Positions 45,029 through 58,299 of a stretch of 64,000 bases of DNA are shown here, in pieces (the first letter of the stretch is position 1; each line of letters opens with the position of its first letter). The position numbers and the translations under genes are program-made. The stretch covers positions 9,147,001 to 9,211,000 of the forward strand of contig NC_088327.1 of the NCBI RefSeq assembly GCF_036884655.1, read 5' to 3'. The stretch comes from Musa acuminata AAA Group. Taxonomy: Eukaryota; Streptophyta; Magnoliopsida; Zingiberales; Musaceae. The notes below the pieces were generated by a model. It was not told the origin of the DNA. It did not search any database and worked only from the letters and a program-made list of their open reading frames with translations.

Positions 45029-48000
45029 TCAAAAGACTGGGCAACCTTCAATAACAACACCCTTGGCTGTCGGGCAGGAAGCCAGAGGACACCCATCCAA
45101 GTCATTTCCCGGCCAACTGAGATTGACGTTCTCCAGCCCCAAGCACAGGTACAGCAACACTCCCATGAATGCCAGCCCAGCGTCCAGAGCACCTGAGAGC
45201 ACATAATTGTGCCGCTGCCACCAATCTCGCCTGTACCTGTAGACCACGTAGCCTGACAAGAAGCCGACAATGATCCATGTAATATAATTCACAGCCGTTG
45301 CCGGAGGCATGGATCCAGTGGCACCAATCAATACTGGCATGTTTATGAGACGGATCCATTCCTGGTTTGGAAAGGCCTTGTGTCCAAACCAGACGAGCAC
45401 AGGTGCCAGTGCACCAGCCAGGAAGAACCAGTTGACGTTGGAGTAGGTGCCGAGGTCTCCAAATATCCGGCGTGGACCAATAAGACCCCAAATGACAGAG
45501 GCATCGTAGAAGACATGGTCACCGGGGCAGGTCCATGGACTGTCTGAAGGCAGGAGCTCTTTGTTGCAGATGTCAGGAATTGTCTCCATAAGCCACCATG
45601 CAGTACCCAAATAAACCATTGCAGCAATTACAGTGCCTACAACCTATATTGATTTTCCAACACTCAGTAGTCTGTGGCAACCAAACAAAAGTTGGTTTCT
45701 ACAGGTATGCCTCACTCAAAGATGTTTCAGATTTCCTAGCTGACATAATTTACTGTGCCACATAGTTTTATGTTGTCTTAGAGAGGATCTAACTTTGCTT
45801 TCACAAATATTGAGGCTTTCAAATGAACAAATATAGGTAGAGTTATTAAATTAAGCTGCATGGCTGGTGTCTTTTTCTTTTTCTTTTTCTGTTCCTAATT
45901 TGCAATGTAAATGTTGCTCATTTTCTTCATGTTCTTACTGTATCGGTCATATGTTGTATCTGCTTTATTAGAAGCTCATTTCCTGTGATCTTCAATTGGT
46001 GTAGGATTGTAGTAGGAGTGGCAAGCTTATTTCCTGTTATGTAATATCTATGAGGCTATTTTCATGTGCAGAAACTGTGATTATGCATTGAGTACCATAT
46101 TTTAGTTGGCTAAGAAGAAGATACAATTTTAATCAGCTTTAATGAGATGAATAGAGTATATATGCAGCCAGTACTGGAATGTTAAGAGTTTGCACTTGGA
46201 CAAACTTGTGTTTCAAGGGAAAAGCTTGTCCTTTGACAAGTCCAAGAGTTAAAGGTTTTCCTCTACACACACACACACACACACAAAATCTTTCCTCGAG
46301 GTAGTTTTTTTAATGTAGAAATTTGTTAAGTTAGCTGCTTTTTAAATTTCTGCTAATTGGTTTTTGTTACGCCTTTGTTGTCAACTAACTATATGAGGAA
46401 ACATCTTGATGCTATTCTTACTCTAGAACAATAAGGTTTATGGTCACCTGAGATTGGTATGCAATTAAGAGTTAAACCCTGGAAGATACATCAAGACTAG
46501 GAACACAAGGTTTTATCCCTAGATCATCTTCTTAGTATTTTATTCAAGCAAACAAGGCCCAAGATGCTTATGTAACTGATGTCTAAGAAGGAACGGTTAA
46601 ACCAAAGACTAAAGCATAGACAAACCTGAGCCATGAACATGGTTCTGGGTGGTATCTTCATATAGTGCCCCAATTTGAAGTCTTGCAAGAATGTCAATGC
46701 CTGTGTCATACTGATGTACCCATATACTTTAAAGCACATGTTTGCGACTGGGCGCCCAGGGTACAAGTACCCCATAATATACTCTGTAATAATGTTTAAG
46801 CCTGGTGTCTAGTTCATCAAACACAGGAAATTATCAGTCAGGCTAGTTAACCCAGAATTTGGGACATAATAAAGGAAATCAGCAAGCAAATACCTGGTTT
46901 GTGGTGGCTGTGATGATCCCAATGGGGAGTGTGAAGAAAATGGCGATGAAGCAGGCTAATAATACACCCCACCATGGAAGCTGGAGCTGATCGATGTAGT
47001 ACTCGCATGCAAAGATGGTAAGAGCAATGTTGGCAATAAGGACAGCGATAAACCACCACTGGGGCACCTGGTCATATCTGCTCATGAGTTTGGTATGGAT
47101 ATCCATCTTCTTCTCTTTGAATGCTGACTTGCTCATTTGCCATATTTCACTGTGTGCATGGAGCAAAGTAGATTATATGTTTGTACAATGTCCGCACTTT
47201 CTCATAAGTCATAAACTATTCCTTTGTTTTCTATACATCTTCATATTCTATCATTCTTGTTAGGTTTGGTCACAACATTTGGCTTTAAATATTTCATTTG
47301 CAGAAAATTGATATTAGAAAAGTTCTGCTTACTGGCTTGTGGGCAATTTTGGTGGTGCCACAGAGAGGACTCGTACCTTCCGTGAAAGAGAAGAACATGA
47401 GAAATGGTAGCTGTGAGAGATGCAAAGCCGATACCATAAGTCACTGCAAAGAATGTGCTCAAGTAGAGTGGACCATTCTTTTCATAGGCCATAATGTCAA
47501 GGTGGAAGTTGGAGTCGATGATGCTGGAGATGTTGTAACCCTGCCCAGTTGATGTGAAAAGTCCATCCGAGAAGATAGGGAAGGTCTTTGCCTTGTAGAG
47601 GTTGAGCCAATATGAAATTGGTGTGATGACATACATGATGAGCACAAAACCAGCTGCAACATTGGCAGTGGCAAACCAAGGGCTGGCAAGGGGGCTACCT
47701 ATGTATGAGGAGATGGTGGACCAGTCCAAGCCAATGGCACCGATGCCAAGGCCATAGAGACCAGAACCCAGCTGCTGGGCAAGGATGGACTGGGGGAAGA
47801 TCCAACAGACCCAAGAGAGGGAGGTGAGCATGGAGACAAGGTAGCCTGGGAAAACATAGTAGGCAAAGCTGCAAACAAATGCCACCATGAAGAACTGGTT
47901 CCGAGTCATGCCACCTTTGACCCTTTCTTCTTTTTCGTGCAGGGCCCTGCATGCAGATAGAAGGAAAGCAGTTGAAGTAGCTTGCAACCTTGTCAGTAAG

Positions 48001-48440
48001 TCTCAATTCTCAAACTCCTGCCCAGTAGTTGCATGAGCAAACCTATTTCTTTCTACAATGTTTCGTAAAAGATTCACAAAATGAAAACAAATTCTACTAC
48101 TTCTGGAAAACTTTTTTATTTTCATTCAGTGTTCTTCAGAAAATGAAAGCGAAATTCATCTTTTTTTCCTACACCCCAAACACTAGTAAAGAACTCTTTT
48201 CATTTCTACAATCCAAAAACTTATTATTTAATGGGAAATATTTTCCGCTTTTATTTTTCATCATAGATGACTAAGTCATGGATTATCATAAAGAAATTGG
48301 CAAATATTTTTTTCATACTCTTAGATTTTATTCCTAATTGATCTCTGAATCATTTGCTATTGCTTCTACTTTTTGCCTTGATTAAACAAGATTTTGATAA
48401 CCAGTCATCAGCAATATCATGTCATAGTTGTTGACTTTTT

Positions 48441-48480
<40 letters not shown>

Positions 48481-50148
48481 AGAAAAAAAACAAGGATGCC
48501 AGTCAATATTCACTTAATCACATGGTTCTCTGTTTCCCTCGTGTGATTTCTCAGATTCTTTAAGGAAGCACGGGGTGTACTGCTACTTAATTGCCGTTGC
48601 CCAGAGTTATGGTTTGATCTTTCTGCTGCCGACACCACCATTTCCTTTCTTTCCAGATCTACTCACAGGTAATTTTTTCAGATCTGAGCCGTCATATACT
48701 CCCACTTTGATCTTACAGTTCAGGTGCACTAACAATTATATTACTGCTACACTCATATCGAAGTTGATTCCGTTTAGTAAACAAGCATACCATGGTAAGA
48801 TCAGTTTGTATGCCATGTGAATGATTATTATCATCAAGCCCAACAATTAAGCTTCAGATGTGAATCAAAAACACAACAGTTGACATCAGGTGGATGATTT
48901 CATGGAGTGTCCTTTTCTTATGATTGACAACAGAGAGAGCTTGAAAAGAATCTGTGTAAACACAATTTTTTCCACTTATTATTATTAGATGAGGCTAATA
49001 TTCAACTTTAAATGTATAGCAGATGTCCCCACGATTGATGAGGTTTGCAAGCAAGAATCAATATCTGTGCATCCCTATCAATATCAATAATGGTCATGCT
49101 AACTTGTACTCCTGCATAAAACTATCCCTGTTAACAGATCTCACGCAACACAACATGCTGAATGTGTGACTTGCTTTCAGATATTAGACATATATTAAGA
49201 GTTGGACCTCTCATCAATGGCGACCAATGTTTGACAATAATAATAAATAGCTTGCAAAGCAAAAAAACAATAAAATATATTTATTAATATTTAGATAAAA
49301 ATAATAATTTGGTTGTTAAGTTGACGTGATTGATGTCATCTTTACCTGAACAAGGAGACCTGCACCAAGTTATAGGGCCACCACATGGCCGCCGGCTCCA
49401 CCAGATACCGCCGGAATATCCCCGCCCATCCGAAGCCCAACACCTGATCCATGTGAGGCGACGTCTCAGCCAAAACGAATCATGCAGTAGTACTGCTACC
49501 CGAGCAATGGAGCAAAGAGAATATATGCCTGCGTGGTGATGACGACGAGGAAAGAGACGAAGAAGGTGATGTGCTTCTGGTAGAATATCTTGACGGCGGT
49601 GACGACGTGGATGGCGTAGACGCTGCCGGCGCCGGAGTTGGCGAAGATGGTGATGAGGACGTGCTCCTTCATGTTGAAGGGCCCCGGGTTGAGCGTGAAC
49701 TCCCACCGGCTTCCTTTGAAGAAGACGCGGTCGGTGATGGTGGAGGCCATGAGGTGGCCCAGCGGCACCACCGCGATCTGCGCCGAGATGGAGGTGATGG
49801 ACAGCGGCTCCTTCCGGTACCAGAAGAACTGGTTCAGGAAGGAGAGCAGCACGCAGGACGCCGTTCCCAGGACCCACATCCGGAACGTCAGCACCGGCGT
49901 CGTGGGGTCATCTTCCACAGGCACAGTCAGCGCCACCTGCTCGATCGGCGAGTTCTCCTCCTCCTCCTCTCCCTCCTCTTGCCACGGTGGAGATTTCGCC
50001 GATGACGCAGAGGTGGAGAGCTCGTGGGTGACTGCATCATGAGGTAGAATGAGGAGGGGATTCGACGAGAGAAGGCACGAGAGGTGTAGGGGGAAACGAT
50101 AAGCTTACGTAGTGAAACTGAGATCTCTTCTTCTCGAGTGCTGTCCAT
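45029..50148 (-). CDS. OPT: Oligopeptide transporter (OPT family), 754 aa
   Basis: Seven exons: 50148-50109, 50031-49529, 49443-49346, 47946-47377, 47149-46894, 46808-46626 and 45643-45029. Together they give an unbroken 754-aa frame, normal for plant OPTs. The acidic N-terminus (EEGEEEEEN) precedes about 14-16 hydrophobic segments. The two hallmark motifs are present: NPG in [15 protein letters not shown] (residues 128-130) and KIPPR (540-544). The typical ending is GCPVF. OPTs are proton-coupled carriers of tetra- and pentapeptides, glutathione or metal-chelate complexes at the plasma membrane. The [13 protein letters not shown] text is closer to the AtOPT1/4/5 group than to AtOPT3. Intron 2 (49528-49444) appears to start with GC rather than GT; all others are GT-AG. 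Substrate cannot be told from sequence. Confidence 0.95.
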
Positions 50149-51310
50149 TTCGGTCAGCTGCGTTCTTCTTCCTCCTCCTCCTTTGTAGATTCTATCTGGA
50201 GAAGAACAAATGGAAGTTATATGCTTGAAGGAAGAGGAATCAGCATCTTCCCATTTCTGCTAGATCTACTTTTTCGTCTCGGATGAGTTCTGCAGGGTGT
50301 GCAGGAAGGAAGAGGGTTTGACCAACCAGCACACTGCAGGCGCATCTACCGTCCTATTCTACTCTATTTACCTTTTGCTCGATACACTTAATGAATGCAT
50401 GCCTTAATAATTCCAATCATGCTTTCACAATTTACCTACTCAGTTGATGAATGATTGATCATGAAAATATATGATATAGATAGCAACGTTGCTGGTAGCA
50501 TGCAATCTGGAATGCATGTGTTCCACATGTTCACCAACGTGCAGTTGGGTCCACCTTTGCTTGTCCTTCGATAGAAGTCAATGCATATAATTTTATTGAA
50601 TTTAGTTCCTTCTTGTGAAAATTCTTGCCTCGAATTTCTAATTATACGAAAGTAATTCTAATCGAAAAGAAAGATTTCTTTCAGTTGAATTATTTAGTTA
50701 TAAAGATTTGATTAGTATATCGCTCTTCCAAATAATTATAAATATATTATTTATTAATATTTTTATATTAATGATTTATTGTGAGTTAGAATTTTACATG
50801 TATTTGAATCCGATGCTTATACTTCAAAACAATTTATATTGAGATCTTTATAGTTCTAAAAATAAAATAAATAATTTTATTTGTCTTAACATCATTAGTT
50901 GTATTGACGAAAAACATAATACATGATATTACGGGATCGATATGAAAGTGATATGTAAAAAAATAATTTTAATATTTCTTTCATTTTTTGTACGTATGAT
51001 ATTGAAATTATTTTCTTGCTGATAAAAGTCGTCGGAAACAAAATGAATATTAAAATTATTTTTTTACTTAATATTTTTGGATCGATCTAATATATAATGT
51101 CACATATTATATAGACGGTGTTAGAATAAATAAAATTATTTAGTTTATTTTATTTTTTAACCTATAAAAATTTAAATATAAAAATCACGATGCTAATATG
51201 ATCCAATATAAAAGGTAATAACGTAGTTAATCCTCCAACCACTGCATCAGTAGCCAACGCTTCCCGAGAGCAAGCGAGCAAGAGGCCATCTCGGGGGAGC
51301 CCGGCGTGGG
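50149..51310. other. Divergent promoter region between OPT and PPR genes
   Basis: The two genes are transcribed away from each other. The middle (50580-51210) is AT-rich with several TTATTTATTAAT-like runs and no coding signal. Confidence 0.5.
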
Positions 51311-52700
51311 ATGAACCAGATCAAACAGATCCATGCTTTCACCCTCCGCAATGGCCTCGACGACATCCAAGCCCTCGTCCTGAAGCTGCTCCAAGTTCCC
51401 AACCTCCCCTACGCCCACGCCCTCCTCCTCTCCCATCCCCACCCCCCGCCCACCTTCCTCTACAACAAGCTCTTCCAGGCCTACGCCCGCGGCGCCGGGA
51501 GCGCGTTTGAGCCCTGCGCTGCCCTCTTCGCCCGCATGCGTCGGCCCCCCAACCCCCACTCCTTCGTCTTCCTCTTCTCCGCCTGCACCGCCTTCGCTCG
51601 CCCCGCCCACGGCCGCGCCCTCCACGCCCGATTTCTCCTCTCCGGTCTCCCTTTCGACGCCTTCGTCGCCACCTCCCTCCTCGACTTCTATGCCAAGTCC
51701 GGCCTCCTCGACTCCGCCCGCCGCCTGTTCGATGAGTTGCCCTTCCGGGACGTCGCAATGTGGAACTCCTTGATCGGCGGGTACACCAGGTGGGGCGAGC
51801 TGGACCAGGCCAGGGAGTTGTTCGAGATGATGCCCTTTAGAAACGTAATCTCTTGGACGACCATGGTCTCCGGGTATGCCCAGAATGGGCGCTATGAGGA
51901 GGCCGTCCGTGCGTTCTCGAGGATGTGGGAGGAAGCCGAGGTGAAGCCTAACGAGGTCACGCTCGCGAGCGTGCTGCCGGCATGCGCCCACCTTGGGGCG
52001 ATAGGGCTGGGAGAGAAAATAGAGAACTATGCACGTGAGAAGGGATTGATAGGGAATGTGTTCGTGTGCAATGCTTTACTGGAGATGTATGGAAAGTGCG
52101 GGAACATTCATCGTGCAAGGAAGGTATTCGATGAAATGGGTGTTAGAAGAAATTTGTGCTCTTGGAATTCGATGATAGTGGCATTGGCAGTGCATGGGAT
52201 GTGGTGTCAAGGCCTTGAGCTTTTCCATGAAATGAGGGTATGCCACTTCTACATTGCCTTATTCTAAAAGATACTCCATGTCTTTTTCAACTTAAAGCAG
52301 AAGAAAGTAAGATTGTGTGGTTCAGTGACATTTGAATTGGTTGTATTCTTTCCTTTGTTGTTAATTAGATTTCTTTGTCTTTAGATGCGTAACGGATAGA
52401 GATATGTTACAAGTGATTACTAGTCTTTAATGAAGAATCAAATATCATTTAACTTGCCTTCCATTTGTTATAATATGTGCATTCAATGACTTGTTTCACA
52501 AGGACATGCAGCCAATTTATATTGCTTTCCTTTTTTTTTTTAATGTGTTGTTTAGGTTAGCTAGTAAGACTTTGACAATATATTGCTTTCCTTTCTTCAC
52601 CACTTGCCCTTTGCAATATATATATGTATGTATATATGTATATATATACATATATATGTATATATATGTATGTATATATGTATGTATATATATGTACGTA

Positions 52701-52736
<36 letters not shown>

Positions 52737-53616
52737 GGGTAATATTTGGGATTAAATCTCAAGTGTCATAAATGCTAATGATATTAAGATGGCAAGAATC
52801 TCACGTTATTGGAAAGAGTTTTATTAGTAACTTGTCAAACGTAGCCATTATATGTTAGAGCAATAAAATAACCTTCTTTTCTTGCTTTTCTAAAATTCAT
52901 GAAAGAAAGTTCTTGGATGAATACTTTGTTGTATACTTAGTGTACTTGTTGCAGGTGTTATTGCGGTTTTATTTGGACCTCTGTTCAATGATCATTAACA
53001 TGTTTATCATTGATGTTAGGAAAAAGGAATCTTGCCCAATGATATTACACTTGTAGGTGTTCTCTTGGCTTGCACTCATGGAGGACTGGTGGATGAGGGG
53101 CAGTATATCTTCAATTCCATGGAAAAGGACTTTTTCATCACCCCTAAACTGGAACATTATGGTTGCATGGTTGATCTATTAGGGCGTGCTGGACTAACAA
53201 AAGAAGCCTACAGTCTGATAACAAGTATGCCAATGGAGCCAGATTCAGTGATATGGGGTGCTCTGCTTGGTGCTTGCAGTTTTCATGGTGACGTCCAATT
53301 GGCAGAAGTTGCTGCCGAGTTCCTATTTAAACTTGAGCCATGGAACCCAGGAAACCTTGTGATTCTTTCCAATATATATGCTTCATCAGGGAGATGGAAT
53401 TCTGTTGCTAAAATTTGGAAAATGATGAAAGGAAAACTACACAGAAAGTCAGCTGGATATAGCATAATTGAGTTAGATGGCTATATGCATAAGTTCCTCG
53501 TGGAGGATAAATCGCATTCACAATTTGAAGAGATATATGCCCTTCTGGATGAGATTACAATGAGAATGAGACTCCTTAGTTACAAACCTAATCTGAATCT
53601 CCAGATCGAATGCTAA
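51311..53616 (+). CDS. Pentatricopeptide repeat protein, E-type, 507 aa
   Basis: Two exons: 51311-52237 and 53020-53616, joined in phase 0 across a 782-nt intron (AGG|GTATGC...TGTTAG). It starts [16 protein letters not shown], as many PLS-class PPR proteins do. Degenerate 35-residue PPR motifs fill most of the protein ([60 protein letters not shown]). The C-terminus is an E domain ([34 protein letters not shown]). No DYW deaminase follows. Such proteins bind organellar RNA and usually act in C-to-U editing with a DYW partner; the target is unknown. Exon 1 is strikingly GC-rich at its 5' end (over 51350-51760), as in many monocot genes, whereas exon 2 is AT-rich. An intron in a PPR gene is less common. 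Confidence 0.92.
52617..52735. repeat. (TATG)n/(TA)n/(TG)n compound microsatellite in the PPR intron
   Basis: About 120 bases of TATATGTATG-type repeats ending in TGTGTGTG and a (TA)n run. The ORFs it produces on both strands (tyrosine, isoleucine and valine runs) are artefacts. Confidence 0.95.
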
Positions 53617-56600
53617 GGGGATTTGGATATTCATAAGGTTGTGTTCCATTCAAGGACATAAATGAACAGAATCCTCCAAAACCGTAAATGTGTTCCATTA
53701 TCAAATTTTAGAGCACAAGAAGCTGAATAGAAGGCTATGGTCATGGAGGTCTTGTTGTTTAGTGTTTGACTTAATGGGTTGAAGAAAATAATAGAAGCAC
53801 CCCAAATGACTGCAAAGCAACTATTGATAAGCATTTTCAATCATTTTATTGAACCTCCTGAATATAAAAAGCAACAACGGTGTTCTGAATCTCAGATCAA
53901 CGGTTGAAACTTTTGACAACTCTGCGGGATCTCGAGTTATCAACTTTTTATAGAAGGCATGACAGGATCATCCAGTTGGATATAAACTCATGTTTGCTCA
54001 AGAAATTGATTTGGTACCAGTCTTAATCAAAGAGGGGATGGAAACCTTTTGACGTGTAGCTATATGATATTAGCATTTATCCAAGAAAAGAAAAATTATT
54101 CTACTAATGGAGTAGTATAGAGGTTGAAATCAGGAAAAAGTTGTCATGAATAGTACACGAGACTCTCTATTAAGGTAAGTTGAATGATTACTTTTTCATG
54201 TCATTTAAACATTTTTTATTGCAATAATGATTGTACTACATGCTTTAAAATTTTAAACTTTCAAAAGAATCACAATTATCAGACAAGTATTTATGGGGTG
54301 GTGTGTCCTTTATGAGAAGAAAGTACTTCACTGTATTATCCAATTCAAATCGCCATATTTCTATCAGTATTACGTAACACCAAGTTGTTCTTGGTCAATT
54401 TCTTCATCTTATTGCCAGATATAGATGAAAAAGTCAGTGAGTTCGACCAAAGCTAATTAGACTGGCCAACTTCAACATATTTAACAAGAGCAGGAAGCCA
54501 ACTGCTACCAGAGAAACCAATCATCCAAGGGGGAGGAACAGAAGAGAGCCGTGGAAGAAGGTTAGGCATAAAAGATCCAACGATAGCACTGAAACAGAGA
54601 AGACATCACTACTATAGTGTTCACCATCTGCTGTTATTGTTATGACCTCCTTGTCACCATCACAGTCACATTCATCAACTGCCATTGCTGTCATAACTTT
54701 GCTATCACATTAGCAGAGGAGAGGTTAAGGGGAAAGGTATGAAGTAACAGCTCCTTCTTGAGGAAATATGATAGCAACAACATATAAGAATTAAACTAAA
54801 ATGAGGAGAGGAACTGACTCCTTACATTTGCAGGCAATAGTGACAACATGACAGGGAAGGTATATGCCATGATATCCAGAATTAATTCTGAATCTTGTGG
54901 TTATTTTACTTGTTTTTTGCATTATCCAACTCCAGCTGCATGATAATTAGAGATGCATCTTTTCCACATTTTATAACTAATAGGATGTTGGATGATATTT
55001 TGCTTGAATTGAATATGCACTAAAATGCTACTTGCATATTACAAAAGGCTAAAGAAAATGATACATATCACCACTGACAAAAGTCTTAGAGAAATAGTTT
55101 CAGGTCCTCGTATGAGCTATGCAAACCTCATCTTTATCTATACCTTTATGCCAACCAATAACAAACTATCGTTGTATAGGCATATAAAATACTATGTTTA
55201 ATATGATGTAGGATAAGAACTGTCAAGAGGCTTTGTCGAAAATTTGAGATATCAGTCGGCTTCAATCAGCATTAGAAAAACTCTATGGATGCTGAAATTC
55301 ATGGTTGTGAGTTTTTTTAATTGTTTGATATTTTGTTTTAGAGACTTATAAGTGGTTAGAAAATGATTTTGGATTATGGTGGTAGCTTTGAATACTGTTT
55401 TGAAAACCAACATACAAAGATGAGAGGGTAGATAGATGATCACAACAAAGAAAGAGAGAGGAGAAAAATACTTGAACTAACCCAAGTTTGTAGGAATCAC
55501 ATATAGGATTTGGCTTCATGCCAATCATGCCTCACAGGCTCTTGGGAGAGCACTTCTTGATTTTGTTGCACCATTTTACCTTGTGACTCATCTGTAGTAA
55601 GTTTTGGTTCGGGTCAATTTATCTAATGTGCTCGTCTCCAATTTGTAGTTCAATACTTTTAGATACTGAAACCCTTGTTGTGTTGCTTTTCGTGATGTCC
55701 TCTTCTACAATTACAGCCCTGACATTTACATAGAAACATTTGCACTTGTTTTCAATTCTTTCTGGTCTCTTGACTTCATTTGCTTTTAGCTTTATCTTGA
55801 CTTCATATTTCCTCAGTAGACATCAAATCAAAAATCTTCTACATGATGGCTCCTTGAACTCTTCCCAATCTACGGTTGATGATTCTGCCTGATATAATAT
55901 TTGTCTATGCGCATCTATTAACCATTATTCTGCTCTCTCTGAGCCCCCAAGCTCGCATGTACATCCTAGAGTAATCAAAAGTCCAAAATAATCTTCTAGA
56001 TAGCTTCTCCACAATTAATTCAAGTATGTCATGGTCATTTGTGTAAGAACTTTTACAGAAATAGTACTCATCAATGTTTAAATTGTGATATGGTCTTGTA
56101 ATTGCCATGTTCATCAACATTAACATTTTCCCTAGAGTTTATTTGATTAAAAAGAATAGGAATAATAGTGAGTAATGGTGCCATTGGTCCAATTAATATT
56201 TTGATTAATATTATTCGTGTACAATTAATGTTTTTTTAACATTGTAGGTCCCTCTATTGTTAGTTCTGCGTACATGCGATCAAGATACAATTTATCACTG
56301 ATGACTAGGAAATTGTTAAAATAAAAGTTATTAATCTGGCTACTTCTGCCATGTTAATTTGCAGCCCCCAATAAAACAAAACTGATCCTGCTCATGCATA
56401 CAAAATCTGAACTTGGATTTCATGTCGGGTTGATGATGATGTGGCATCATCGTGGTGCTTATGTGTTATACATGTTGACCACTTGACATCACATGGCACA
56501 TCAAAATATTAAAATGAAACTTGGTGGGCTACTATATCCCATGTGGATTGCCATGATAGCACCAAGAATATCAAGAAATTCAAGTGTACACTTGTGTCTG

Positions 56601-57990
56601 CATGTAACATTTCTGAAGGAGAAAGTGGCCAAATAATCATAAAGATGGAGGGACCAAATATAAAAGTCAAAGATAAGATTGAACAAAAATTTGATACAGG
56701 CTCTAAATTGACTATTGATATATAAAAAGGGGATTGATAATGTCATTAGTCCAAAACATTACCTTCATTAAGGTAATTCTGGAACATCGTTAGAACTTAG
56801 AACATCATCTTGGTTCATGGTTTATTTAATTTTGATTTTTTTTGGATAGTTGTAATGGTGAAAGCAAGGAAGTTAATGTGGCAGTAAATGTCGAAACAGG
56901 AGCGTAAATTACCTAATTTCTATATGGTGACCTTGCTCTATAAATTATTGTTTTACAAGTTTGTTTCCAAGATAATGTTGAAGGCTCTGACAAATGAAAA
57001 TGACAAATAGAATTTCTGTATTTGTGTTAAAAACAATATAAATTTGCTCATCGGCCACTTGTTTACTCGAGAATTGGAAGTGCTCAAGCAATATAGGAAA
57101 ACAGGCTTTTGATGTATTTACTTTCTTTGTAATTTTCATTTTAGATATCGTAATTGGCTAAAATAGTGTGAAGTTTTTTTACCTGTATGATTTTTTTACC
57201 TCACGTGTCAATTATCATGAATGTACTTGCAAAGGGTTATCAATTTATTGGAACTTCACTATTTTAGATGGTATATCTAGATAAAGATACACGCTAGATG
57301 TGGAAGCCATGATCATGTGTTGCATGGGTTTTTAAAGCCATGACCAAACTTTCAAAGATTTCCAAAATCTGGCACAGGATTCCCATCAAATCCTTGTTAA
57401 GAGAAGTCATGCCCTCATGCTCTTAAGCAGTCAGTGCTTTGCTTCTCTCTCCAATACATGAAGGTTGTAAATTATCCTTTGTCTTCAATATTTATTCAAA
57501 CTAATTACCTTATTTTGCCAATTTTATGAGCACCTTTTCTTAAGTTCCATTATGAGCAGTCATTTTTCAGTGTGGAGTTTTATTCGATAGTATTGCAATT
57601 AACTTCGATAGTATGAAGGTGTGTTGTTGTTTTAGGGGAAAAAATGTATTTTGTTTTTTTATGTTTCTAAATTTGTTGAACTGTTGTTACTGAAATTAGG
57701 GATATTTTAGCTGATGACGATAGAATCCACTTTTTAGATGGTCTTACCCATAAGTGCCATGAGTTTTAAGCAATCGGAGACTCCTCTTTAGAGAAGTACA
57801 CGAGCATTTGCACATCATCTATCAGACACGACTTCTCCGATAATATAACCTTTGCTCGTCATGGTTACTAGTCTGTTAATAATTCTTTTACTTTGGATTT
57901 TACCATCTAAAATGGAAGTTTCTCTCTTGCAGTCAAAGAATTGTTGCAGTCTCAGTGCAGATCGCCTCTAGCTTCCACAAGTTGGTACCA
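53617..57990. other. Long AT-rich intergenic region
   Basis: PPR 3' flank and then intergenic DNA. Short ORFs (for example 55252-55443 and 56501-56746 on minus, 56543-56725 on plus) have no domain, motif or splice partner. No tRNA, LTR pair or microRNA precursor was recognised. Confidence 0.45.
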
Positions 57991-58012
57991 GTCACAAGAA
58001 TGATGGTGAATC

Positions 58013-58291
58013 ATGAAATCGGAGTCCTTCCATGCTCGATCTAATGCGATGCGGACTTCTGGGGTTAATCGACCTCGCTTTCATTTGTGGATGTCGATAA
58101 GTTTTGCGGCGGCATGCTTCCAAAGTACCTTGGCACAAAAGACGGCAAAAGAGAGGCTCCGGATGACCAAAGAAGCAGTGAGGGGAATCATTCGACATGG
58201 TTGTTTTGGACCGACTGACATATGTGGATTATGGATGGATGGTCCCGAGGTGATCCTTTATACGAATATTTATTTTGCCCTTGGTATGTAA
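58013..58291 (+). CDS. Unrecognised ORF, 92 aa (doubtful)
   Basis: Slightly GC-richer than its surroundings, and open from ATG 58013 to a stop at 58291, with a mid-protein segment KTAKERLRMTKEAVRGIIR that could be helical. I recognise no family, see no intron continuity, and an overlapping minus ORF of similar length exists. It may be decayed transposon DNA. Listed only so the stretch is not taken as empty. Confidence 0.15.
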   Translation: MKSESFHARSNAMRTSGVNRPRFHLWMSISFAAACFQSTLAQKTAKERLRMTKEAVRGIIRHGCFGPTDICGLWMDGPEVILYTNIYFALGM

Positions 58292-58299
58292 TAGAACAT

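Noticed and set aside
51227..51991. 254-aa minus-strand ORF opposite PPR exon 1
   Set aside because: Glycine/glutamate low-complexity shadow caused by high GC. The plus frame has PPR motifs.
52491..52771. Tyrosine/isoleucine-rich ORFs in both strands
   Set aside because: Translations of a microsatellite in the PPR intron.
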